From assembly GCA_015060165.1 (NCBI GenBank), contig SUZC01000009.1, positions 1 through 64,000 of the forward strand: a stretch of DNA of 64,000 bases, read 5' to 3'. This stretch comes from Rikenellaceae bacterium (GTDB lineage Bacteria; Bacteroidota; Bacteroidia; Bacteroidales; Rikenellaceae). Below are positions 34,560 through 42,164 of this stretch, in pieces (the stretch's first letter is position 1; each line of letters begins with the position of its first letter). The notes beneath the pieces are model-generated. The model worked only from the letters and a program-made list of their open reading frames with translations, made no database searches and was not told the origin of the DNA. The position numbers and the translations under genes were made by a program.

Positions 34560-37559
34560 TTGAAACGACTCTTTCTTATCGACGCCTACGCGCTCGTATT
34601 CAAATACTACTATGCCTTTATGGGGCGTCCTATGCGCAATCGCCAGGGGATGAACACATCTATTCTGTTTGGATTCACCAAGTTTCTGCGCGATATTCAG
34701 AAGCGTGAATCACCCGACTTGCTAGGTGTAGCGCTCGATCCCAAGGGTGGCTCCTTCCGCAACCAGATGTTTGCCGACTACAAGGCTAACCGCCCCGAGA
34801 CTCCCGAAGATATTATCGCATCGGTGCCATATCTGTGCCGCCTGCTCAAGGCTATGCGTATTCCCGTTTACGAGATTGATGGCTATGAGGCCGACGATGT
34901 TATTGGAACATTGGCATTTCGCGGTTCGGAGGCGGGCTACGATGTCTATATGGTCACTCCCGACAAGGATTATGGCCAGCTTGTGGGACCTAATCGAAAG
35001 CTCTACAAACAAAAGGGCGATGGCGTGGAGATTATCGACTCGGAGGCTATTTGTACAAAGTATGGCATTTCAGATCCTATTCTGGTGCGCGATATTCTGG
35101 CTATATGGGGTGACGCATCAGACAATATTCCAGGAGTGCCGGGCATTGGAGAGAAGGGAGCTTGTAAATTGGTTGGCGAATGGGGTGAAGCCGAGAACAT
35201 CCTTGCCAATGCTCACAATATAAAAGGAAAGCAGGGAGAGAAAATTGCTGCCTGGGGCGATAAGTTACTCCTGGCAAAGCAGCTCACGACTATATGCACA
35301 GAGGTGCCAGTGGAATTCAATCCCGATGATTTGGCTATCTGTCCGCCCAACGTAGAGGAGCTTAAGGCTTTGTATGCCGAGCTCGATTTTACCATGTTCA
35401 TGCGTGAACTTCAAACTCTCGCGCCAGTTGCTGACGTCCCTATCCCAAATCAAGCAGCGCAGCGTCAGGTTGCCGAGGTATCACCTGTCAAATCAACGGA
35501 CAAGAAGCGTCAATCGATGGCCGAACAAGGTGATTTGTTTGCAGCCTTTGCTGCCCCAGAGCCTGCCCCAGTGTCAGTCGCAAAGTCGGAGATGGTATCT
35601 TCGGATTCCACAGCGACTGTTCCCGTTGCCGATTTGTTCTCGACAGTCGATTCTAATGTAAATATTGCAGCTACAACCATATCTGCACCTTCACCAGCAA
35701 CAACGGTTAGCTCAGAAACTATTTCTAACGAGGAGAATCCTGTTGAGCCATTTGCGACGGCAGCTTCAACACCTCATACATATCATCTCATTACCGAGAT
35801 TGCTGATCTACAGTCACTTGTGGATCGATTGATGAAATGTCGTGAATTTTGTTTCGATACCGAAACTACAGGTTTTGATATCTTCAACGATCGTATTGTG
35901 GGTATGTCGTTTGCCATAGAAGCTCACGAAGCGTGGTATGTGCAATTTACACCCGTAAATAGCTCCGCGTTTGCCGATGTTGTGCGACCTCTTTTTGAAG
36001 CGGAGCATATCACAAAGGTTGCACAAAACATTAAGTTTGATATTATGGTGCTCTCGCGTTTGGGCATAGAGGTTCGTGGTCGCAAAATCGATACTATGAT
36101 TCTACACTATCTGCTGGATGCCGAATCACGTCATAATATGAACTATCTCGCTGAGAGATATCTCAATTACTCACCAATAGCCATTGAAACACTCATAGGC
36201 AAGGGTACGCGTCAACTCACTATGGATCAAGTCAACATAATGAACGTTAAGGAGTACGCTGCCGAGGATGCCGACATCACAATGCAGCTCAAAGAGGTGC
36301 TGTGGCCCGAGGTTGTGGCTCAGGGTCTTGAAGAGTTATATTTGAAGATTGAGGAGCCAATGATTGATGTTTTAGTCGATATGGAACTTGCCGGCGTGAA
36401 GATCGATTCACAAATTTTGGCTGACTACTCTGTCGAACTCAATAAGATGCTTGAGGAGTTGGAACGCGAAATCCGTGAGATTGCAGATGAACCTACGCTT
36501 AATGTCAACTCTGCCCGCCAATTAGGCGAGGTGTTATTTGCCAAGCTACGCATCACTGACAAGCCTAAGATGACCAAGACCCGCCAATTCAGTACCGATG
36601 AGGATTATCTGCAAGGCTTTGCACATTCGCATCGAATCGTGGAGTTGATTTTGCAGTATCGTGGTGTGAAGAAGTTGTTATCGACCTACATCGAGGCTTT
36701 GCCATTGCTGGTTAACCGTTCAACGGGGCGCATACATACATCGTTCAATCAGGCAGTTACCGCGACAGGCCGATTATCATCAACCAATCCTAATTTGCAA
36801 AACATTCCCGTTCGCGATGAGTTGGGCCGCCGTATCCGCGAGGCTTTTGTTCCTGCCGATGACGAGCATCTACTCTTCTCGGCCGATTATAGTCAGGTGG
36901 AACTTCGATTGATGGCGCATCTGAGTGGCGATGAATCGCTCATTGAGGCTTTTGCGCAGGGTGAGGATATCCACTCTTCGACTGCCGCAAAACTATTCCA
37001 CAAGGGTATCGACGAGGTCACATCGGAGGAACGTCGCCGAGCCAAGACAGCCAATTTCGGTATAATCTATGGTATTTCAGCATTTGGCCTGAGCCAGCGA
37101 TTGGATATTCCTCGCAAGGAGGCTAAGGAGTTGATTGAAGGATACTTCGCCACCTATCCCAAAGTGAAGGAGTATATGGATGGAGCAATTGCTGATGCCC
37201 GTGAGAAGGGATATGTAGAGACCGCTTTCGGTCGTCGTCGCGCATTGCGCGATATAACATCCCGCAACGCTGTGGCCCGAGGTGTTGCTGAGCGAAATGC
37301 CATAAATGCGCCTATCCAAGGTAGCGCTGCCGATATTATGAAGCTGGCGATGATTGAGATTCGCCGCCGTTTCCGCGAGGAGGGCATCCGTTCGAAGATG
37401 ATTTTGCAGGTTCACGATGAGGTTATTGTCGACCTTATCATATCAGAGCGCGAGGCTGTTGAGCGTATCGTGAAGGAGTCGATGGAGGGCGTAGCGAAGT
37501 TGCGAGTACCGCTTATTTCGGATATGGGTGTAGGAACGAACTGGCTGGAAGCACATTAA
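34560..37559 (+). CDS. polA: DNA polymerase I
   Basis: 999 residues from a TTG start; the conserved beginning MKRLFLIDAYALVFKYY supports it. The 5' nuclease domain covers about 1-285 (YEADDVIGTLA, GDASDNIPGVPGIGEKGA). The proofreading domain (about 405-580) is active-looking: FCFDTETTGFD. The polymerase domain has FSADYSQVELRLMAHLSGD, RRAKTANFGIIYGISAFG and LQVHDEVIVD. Between the first two lies a long Ala/Pro/Ser/Thr linker (about 290-400) carrying QGDLF (323-327), a match to the sliding-clamp-binding motif. It fills gaps and removes RNA primers. A strong terminator follows. Confidence 0.96.
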   Translation: MKRLFLIDAYALVFKYYYAFMGRPMRNRQGMNTSILFGFTKFLRDIQKRESPDLLGVALDPKGGSFRNQMFADYKANRPETPEDIIASVPYLCRLLKAMRIPVYEIDGYEADDVIGTLAFRGSEAGYDVYMVTPDKDYGQLVGPNRKLYKQKGDGVEIIDSEAICTKYGISDPILVRDILAIWGDASDNIPGVPGIGEKGACKLVGEWGEAENILANAHNIKGKQGEKIAAWGDKLLLAKQLTTICTEVPVEFNPDDLAICPPNVEELKALYAELDFTMFMRELQTLAPVADVPIPNQAAQRQVAEVSPVKSTDKKRQSMAEQGDLFAAFAAPEPAPVSVAKSEMVSSDSTATVPVADLFSTVDSNVNIAATTISAPSPATTVSSETISNEENPVEPFATAASTPHTYHLITEIADLQSLVDRLMKCREFCFDTETTGFDIFNDRIVGMSFAIEAHEAWYVQFTPVNSSAFADVVRPLFEAEHITKVAQNIKFDIMVLSRLGIEVRGRKIDTMILHYLLDAESRHNMNYLAERYLNYSPIAIETLIGKGTRQLTMDQVNIMNVKEYAAEDADITMQLKEVLWPEVVAQGLEELYLKIEEPMIDVLVDMELAGVKIDSQILADYSVELNKMLEELEREIREIADEPTLNVNSARQLGEVLFAKLRITDKPKMTKTRQFSTDEDYLQGFAHSHRIVELILQYRGVKKLLSTYIEALPLLVNRSTGRIHTSFNQAVTATGRLSSTNPNLQNIPVRDELGRRIREAFVPADDEHLLFSADYSQVELRLMAHLSGDESLIEAFAQGEDIHSSTAAKLFHKGIDEVTSEERRRAKTANFGIIYGISAFGLSQRLDIPRKEAKELIEGYFATYPKVKEYMDGAIADAREKGYVETAFGRRRALRDITSRNAVARGVAERNAINAPIQGSAADIMKLAMIEIRRRFREEGIRSKMILQVHDEVIVDLIISEREAVERIVKESMEGVAKLRVPLISDMGVGTNWLEAH

Positions 37560-37564
37560 ATAAT

Positions 37565-37602
37565 AAAAAAAAGAGTAGGATTCAGCCTACTCTTCTTTTT
37601 TT
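37565..37602. terminator. Bidirectional terminator shared by polA and the DUF5672 gene
   Basis: AAGAGTAGG (37571-37579) pairs with 37586-37594 around 6 nt, with A and T runs on the two sides. The stop codon of the convergent gene (37587-37589) lies inside the right arm. Confidence 0.85.
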
Positions 37603-38360
37603 ATAATATCCTTCCAGAATTTCCACATACGGGGTTTGGTCCAGCTATGGCAACCCATGGGCAACTGTTTGTTACACAATTTATAGCAATAGGCGGGGTT
37701 GGTGTCGAATGCAAATTCCAAAGCCTCACGCCACTCCGGATAGCGGAAATGTTGAGGTACGGTGGCCCAAAAAACATCTTCGTTGAAGAAGTGCCCCGAT
37801 GTGTTGTTATATTGTTCTATCTGCGCGCCGCACTCATCACAAGCCTTGATAAAACTACCCACTCGACGCAGGGTCAATCCTCCATTACCTACTCGGCCAT
37901 ACAAATCGGAGCGGCAAGGTTCGCCCTTGCGGTGTTTGGTCCAAGCTCTGAGTGCCATATATTGCTTAATAATCGGCAAGTCGTAAACCGCACGTCGCAC
38001 CCACGGTGCAGCCACGCAGTCGTAACCTTTGGCGGTCCACTTGCTCAGCTCGTCGCGGAAAATCCAAGCGTCGTTGTGGCAAATAAGCATATAATCATAC
38101 CCCTCGAACATTCGGTAAAACTTCTCCGAGAGCATCATTTTATTATAGCCTGCAATGCCGTTGCGGCTACCCAACCACTCATCGCTCACGCGGATAATCT
38201 CTGTTGCGGGACATATCTGCTCAATTCCTTCCAAGTCCAAATCTTCGGGAGCAACAATTGCGTGGGGCCATTTGTTGAGTACCTCACGGTTGTGTCGCAT
38301 AGCACGTGCCTCATCGGGCGTGGGTCGGCGATATATGGGAATTAAAACTATGGTCTTCAT
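37587..38360 (-). CDS. DUF5672 family glycosyltransferase-like protein
   Basis: 257 residues from the ATG at 38358-38360; the upstream extension is rejected as the conserved start is MKTIVLIPIYRRP. It fits DUF5672, a GT-A-like family in surface-glycan loci: YDYMLICHNDAWIFRDEL gives an acidic metal-binding-like motif, and GGLTLRRVGSFIKACDEC and FNEDVFWAT follow. It is probably cytoplasmic and transfers a sugar. A second glycosyltransferase-like gene lies 76 bp upstream on the same strand, so they may act on one glycan. Donor and acceptor are unknown. Confidence 0.75.
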   Translation of the reverse strand: MKTIVLIPIYRRPTPDEARAMRHNREVLNKWPHAIVAPEDLDLEGIEQICPATEIIRVSDEWLGSRNGIAGYNKMMLSEKFYRMFEGYDYMLICHNDAWIFRDELSKWTAKGYDCVAAPWVRRAVYDLPIIKQYMALRAWTKHRKGEPCRSDLYGRVGNGGLTLRRVGSFIKACDECGAQIEQYNNTSGHFFNEDVFWATVPQHFRYPEWREALEFAFDTNPAYCYKLCNKQLPMGCHSWTKPRMWKFWKDIIKKEE

Positions 38361-38436
38361 TATCTTCTGTTCTACTCTACAATTATTGCTACTTTCGTTT
38401 AGCATCGTGTCAGGCAAACGGCTTAATTTGCCGACT

Positions 38437-39321
38437 CTATTTCCTCTTGCGGCGGGCAGCTCGCAATCTATAACTCAAATACTTAAACGGCAACGCCCAC
38501 GAGGAACTCCGAGTTGGATAGCGGACGATGTGGCGCAATCCGTTAGAAAAACTCTGCTTGTCGAAAAATCCCTTTTGCCACATAAAACGCATATATGCGT
38601 AATCGCTATCCTGATGAAAACGCCTAAGCTCGGCCTCGCTCATCGGATAAGCCACGATTGGCAGATGCTCACGCCACTTGTCGCACAACTGCTGCATAGT
38701 CTTGAACCACGCATCCGAATAGGCTCCTTCGGAGTAGTGAACAACATCAACCAAGTTGCAGACCCAATTCTTATGGCTCTGCGCAACCGACAACGTGAAG
38801 TCGATGTCGTAGCCGTGAAATCCATCTAACAACACCTCGTCGAAACGATGCTCGGCCCACACTTCGCGCCTTACAAACAGGCACATTCCATCGAGTGTCA
38901 CCACCTGCGAGTAATCCTCCTTTGCCGAGCTCTCGCTATGCTTCTTGTGGAGCTTGCCACGCATAAACTGCACATAGTGTGAGCGGGTATCACGTCGGCC
39001 CAATCGCCACCCAATCGGGCAGTCGGTCTTGATAATACTTCCAGCAAATCCCACCACTCCGCAGCTATCCTCACTGAGTTTCTCGGCAATCACGCGACCC
39101 CAATTCGGGGTGAGGAACTCGACATCTTCGTGAACAAAGCAGAGATATGGATAGCGGGCCTGCTCGGCACATCTATTATATATACGACAAATGCCATCGC
39201 CTACCTCACGATTGTCGAATGCAATCATTTGGTACTCCACGTCACCTATCGTTTGAGCAATGTTTTCGCTGAGTTTTGCCACCCTTTCGGGGCGCACAGA
39301 GCAGCAAATAATGGTAAACAC
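38437..39321 (-). CDS. Glycosyltransferase family 2-like (StrF type)
   Basis: 294 residues, GTG start at 39319-39321. It has the GT-A core with MFTIICCSVRPERVAKL at the N-terminus, a metal-type motif YLCFVHEDVEF near residue 60, LDGMCLFVRREVW and GFHGYDIDFTL. This matches the glycosyltransferase-like domain near streptomycin StrF. The C-terminus is basic (RLRAARRKRK), suited to membrane association. It is grouped with the DUF5672 gene. It could also begin at another nearby codon, since no strong ribosome site is visible. Confidence 0.72.
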   Translation of the reverse strand: MFTIICCSVRPERVAKLSENIAQTIGDVEYQMIAFDNREVGDGICRIYNRCAEQARYPYLCFVHEDVEFLTPNWGRVIAEKLSEDSCGVVGFAGSIIKTDCPIGWRLGRRDTRSHYVQFMRGKLHKKHSESSAKEDYSQVVTLDGMCLFVRREVWAEHRFDEVLLDGFHGYDIDFTLSVAQSHKNWVCNLVDVVHYSEGAYSDAWFKTMQQLCDKWREHLPIVAYPMSEAELRRFHQDSDYAYMRFMWQKGFFDKQSFSNGLRHIVRYPTRSSSWALPFKYLSYRLRAARRKRK

Positions 39322-39369
39322 TATAATTGAAAGTATTTTGTTTTGGTTGTTTTCGTCTAAATGCGGCAG

Positions 39370-40926
39370 CTACTGCATAACGTATCGAGCTACAGCATCG
39401 GCTACACGCTCTCCGTCGAGTGCCGCCGAAACAATACCTCCGGCATAACCGGCTCCTTCGCCTGCGGGGAACAATCCTCCAAGTTCGGGGTGCATCAAGC
39501 TCTCGCTGTCGCGTGGAATACGCACAGGGGTAGATGTTCGTGACTCCACACCCACGACAATCGCCTCCGAGGTTACATAACCTCTCATCTTGCGGTCAAA
39601 CGATGCAATACCTTTACGCAGAGCTGATGCCATGAAGTCGGGCATCCATTTATCTAGTCGTGAGCAACATAATCCTGGAATGTATGAGGTCGACGGGAGC
39701 GATGAAGATGCTCTTCCGGCGACAAAATCCGAAACTCGCTGTGCGGGTGCAATCTGCTTGTCTCCTCCGTTTTTACGGGCGGCTTCCTCGACCTGCTGCT
39801 GGAATACCAATCCAGCCAAAGGGCCATGTTCTGCCTGCAAATAGGCATAATCCTCAGGGCGTACTTCGGTTACAAGGCCCGAATTGGCCCAACGCGAGTT
39901 GCGCGAGCTGGGAGACATGCCGTTTACGACCGATTGTGCCGAGTCGGTCATGGCTGGCACGATAAATCCACCAGGGCACATACAGAACGAATATACACCT
40001 CGACCGTCAACCTGATTGACAAGCGAATACGACGCTGCTGGCAAGTACTCACCTCTCTCGGGCATATGATATTGTATGGAGTCAATCAAGCGCTGCGGAT
40101 GCTCAATACGCACACCCATCGCCAAAGCTTTTGCCTCCAAACGTACTCCATCGCGGTGGAGCGTATAGTAAATATCTTTTGCAGAGTGGCCTGTGGCCAA
40201 TATCACTGCGGCTCCCTCGATTAGATTGTCGCCCACCCATACTCCGCAGAGTCGCTCTCCTCGAATCTCGAATCCCGTAACCTTGCTGCAAAAATGAATC
40301 TCGCCACCACAGCGAGTGATGGTATCACAGATGTTGCTAACTATACGGGGCAATTTATCAGTTCCGATATGCGGATGTGCTTCGTAAAGAATGTCGGGTG
40401 TTGCTCCGTGGAACACAAGGGTCTGCAAAGCTTTATTGTAATCGCCACGCTTCTTACTGCGCGTAAAGAGTTTTCCATCCGAAAATGTTCCTGCACCACC
40501 TGCACCAAAAGCGTAGTTCGAATCTGGATTGATATCAAGATTACGATTGATAAGTGCGATATCCTGCTTGCGCGGCAGCACCTGCTTGCCTCGCTCCAAA
40601 AGAATCGGTTTCAGACCGAGCTCGATAAGCCTAAGTGATGCGAATAATCCCGCAGGACCTGAACCCACAACAACCACTTCGGTCGAGTGGCTCACATCGG
40701 GATAATCGAAATGCACGGGCTCTGGCTGTGGCTCGCGGTCAACAAATATCTCCAACGTAAGATTGACCTTCACAGGACTGCGGCGTGCATCGATAGAGCG
40801 TTTTATAACCCTCACCATAGCCACATCATCGCGACGCACTCCCACTTGGCGTGCGGCAAGAGCAGTATAGAATTCGGCATCGGCCGACTGCTTGGGCGAT
40901 AGTTGTAGAGTAGTTGTTACGGGCAT
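39370..40926 (-). CDS. FAD-dependent dehydrogenase, COG2509 type
   Basis: 518 residues from the ATG at 40924-40926; an in-frame GTG three codons upstream is an alternative. An N-terminal domain of about 85 residues precedes the Rossmann FAD loop VVVVGSGPAGLFASLRLIE. Next come FGAGGAGTFSDGKLFTR and a long substrate domain, and the FAD-closing motif GLFPAGEGAGYAGGIVSAALDG is at the end. The family is widespread and its substrate is not known. It is monocistronic. Confidence 0.82.
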   Translation of the reverse strand: MPVTTTLQLSPKQSADAEFYTALAARQVGVRRDDVAMVRVIKRSIDARRSPVKVNLTLEIFVDREPQPEPVHFDYPDVSHSTEVVVVGSGPAGLFASLRLIELGLKPILLERGKQVLPRKQDIALINRNLDINPDSNYAFGAGGAGTFSDGKLFTRSKKRGDYNKALQTLVFHGATPDILYEAHPHIGTDKLPRIVSNICDTITRCGGEIHFCSKVTGFEIRGERLCGVWVGDNLIEGAAVILATGHSAKDIYYTLHRDGVRLEAKALAMGVRIEHPQRLIDSIQYHMPERGEYLPAASYSLVNQVDGRGVYSFCMCPGGFIVPAMTDSAQSVVNGMSPSSRNSRWANSGLVTEVRPEDYAYLQAEHGPLAGLVFQQQVEEAARKNGGDKQIAPAQRVSDFVAGRASSSLPSTSYIPGLCCSRLDKWMPDFMASALRKGIASFDRKMRGYVTSEAIVVGVESRTSTPVRIPRDSESLMHPELGGLFPAGEGAGYAGGIVSAALDGERVADAVARYVMQ

Positions 40927-41005
40927 AAACGACACTTTTGTTTACACAAAATTAACAAAAAAAAGATAAATCACTAAAAAATTACCATTTTCTCTCGGAT
41001 TTAGT

Positions 41006-41034
41006 TTTGCTTATCGATATTTTTATTACCTTTG
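41006..41034 (+). promoter_or_regulatory. Promoter of tRNA-Leu
   Basis: TTTG (41006-41009), 17 nt, TACCTTTG (41027-41034), about 70 bp before the tRNA. Spacing is slightly short. Confidence 0.55.
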
Positions 41035-41103
41035 CACAGCATTTGGGACTAATCTGCCTGTGCAATTGCAAGTGAAGGGTGTCCAGAATGCTTATAACCA
41101 GTT

Positions 41104-41185
41104 GCGGATATGGTGTAATTGGTAGCCACGTCAGACTTAGGATCTGATGCCGAGAGGCGTGGGGGTTCGAGTCCCTTTATCCGCA
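41104..41185 (+). tRNA. tRNA-Leu (anticodon TAG)
   Basis: Acceptor GCGGATA pairs with TATCCGC. The anticodon stem TCAGA/TCTGA encloses CTTAGGA, anticodon TAG (41138-41140). A class II variable arm follows (TGCCGAGAGGCGTG). The T loop is TTCGAGT. The CCA is not encoded (ACG follows). Confidence 0.95.
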
Positions 41186-41235
41186 CGAGCGACTGCATTT
41201 GGCAGTCGCTTTTTTTGTGCGGATAAAGGGACTCG
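41168..41235. repeat. Inverted copy of the tRNA-Leu 3' end around a terminator
   Basis: The last 18 nt of the tRNA plus one base (41168-41186) recur as an exact reverse complement at 41217-41235. An 11-nt direct copy of the T-arm (GTTCGAGTCCC) also occurs at 41411-41421. These suggest a tRNA-derived recombination scar. Confidence 0.7.
41188..41216 (+). terminator. Terminator of tRNA-Leu
   Basis: AGCGACTGC (41188-41196) pairs with 41202-41210, loop of 5, then a T run. It lies inside the larger inverted repeat. Confidence 0.87.
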
Positions 41236-41463
41236 TTCAGCGTGTTGCGCCTCGGCAGACTTGTCTATGGTCGGTTGTTGTTTGCTATGCAAATATTCGT
41301 GCTTGCTGTGCGATTGTGTCTGAAAAGAGATTTTCGCCACATCGCCCATCAATCCCGACAATCTTTGATTGCAACAACCTCCCTTCGGTCTGCTCTCGGC
41401 TTCTGCCGCCGTTCGAGTCCCGCTGCTGCGTGTTCGATAATCTGTCACGATATTGCATATCGC
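41236..41463. other. Non-coding stretch between tRNA-Leu and the barrel-protein gene
   Basis: Nothing coding that I can support. It holds the direct 11-nt tRNA-like fragment (41411-41421) and a small hairpin, CGATAT-TGC-ATATCG (41448-41462). Confidence 0.5.
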
Positions 41464-41493
41464 AAAAAAAGAGGTCAATCGACCTCTTTTTTT
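41464..41493. terminator. Terminator of the small barrel-protein gene
   Basis: AAAAAAAGAGGTC (41464-41476) and its complement (41481-41493) form a perfect 13-bp stem with loop AATC. It is active in either direction. Confidence 0.85.
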
Positions 41494-41508
41494 GTTATGC
41501 TTTTATCC

Positions 41509-41967
41509 TTAGAATCGGAAGGTACAACTTAGGCCAAAGCTTCCAAAACCATCGCCCCAGCAATCATCAAATAAAAATACAGTCGGACGATAATCTACTG
41601 CCAAAGTGATTGGAGCCCCATTGAAATGGATACCAAAGGCAACATTACCTGCTACGCCCAAATTAAAATTATCTTTCCAAATACCTACGGCACCACCAAC
41701 ACCGGCCTGCAAGAACCAATCGCCTGCTCGTGGAGTCCAACTTCCCCAATTGAAGCACTCCCAATCATAAATCACCGTACCAAATAGATTGCCATCAAAG
41801 TCAAAAAGACCGACATTTGCCTTCAATACGTTGCCAGAGCCAAAATATCGTTCATACTGCAACTCTGCGCCACTTCCAATACGAACTCCCAAACCGTTAT
41901 TCTGGGCAAATGTTGCCGCAGTCAACATGCAGAAAATAGTTGCTAAAATCAGTTTCTTCATACTCAT
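41509..41967 (-). CDS. Small outer-membrane beta-barrel-like protein
   Basis: 152 residues, signal peptide about 1-22 (MKKLILATIFCMLTAATFA after a 2-residue lead; a start at 41961 is equally possible). The mature part is a series of short amphipathic strands with many Gly and aromatic residues (FLQAGVGGAVGIWKDNFNLG, LAVDYRPTVFLF). The protein ends in CTFRF, where a C-terminal Phe is the usual barrel-insertion signal. Its role is unknown. It has its own consensus promoter. Confidence 0.75.
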   Translation of the reverse strand: MSMKKLILATIFCMLTAATFAQNNGLGVRIGSGAELQYERYFGSGNVLKANVGLFDFDGNLFGTVIYDWECFNWGSWTPRAGDWFLQAGVGGAVGIWKDNFNLGVAGNVAFGIHFNGAPITLAVDYRPTVFLFDDCWGDGFGSFGLSCTFRF

Positions 41968-41989
41968 TTCATTTAAAAGTTATACACTA

Positions 41990-42020
41990 CAAATATAATA
42001 ATTCTTTGTGAAGAATCAAA
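41990..42020 (-). promoter_or_regulatory. Promoter of the small barrel-protein gene
   Basis: On the minus strand TTTG (42017-42020), 19 nt, TATATTTG (41990-41997). It matches the consensus exactly. Confidence 0.78.
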
Positions 42021-42164
42021 ATAAATTAGACCCAATTATAATTCATATAATTTCTCTCCTCTACACTTTTTTGATACCCTATTACTTATGAACACATTAT
42101 AAGAGAATTATAGTATTACGAAGAAGATCTTATTTACGGCATATCTTCTTAACAGTTTGCTATG

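Noticed and set aside
37647..38345. Plus-strand frame of 232 codons after polA
   Set aside because: Antisense to the DUF5672 gene and located after the polA terminator with no promoter.
41137..41478. Minus-strand frame of 113 codons ending in KGTRTPTPLGIRS
   Set aside because: It overlaps tRNA-Leu on the opposite strand and its terminator, has no signal of coding, and is a typical tRNA artefact.
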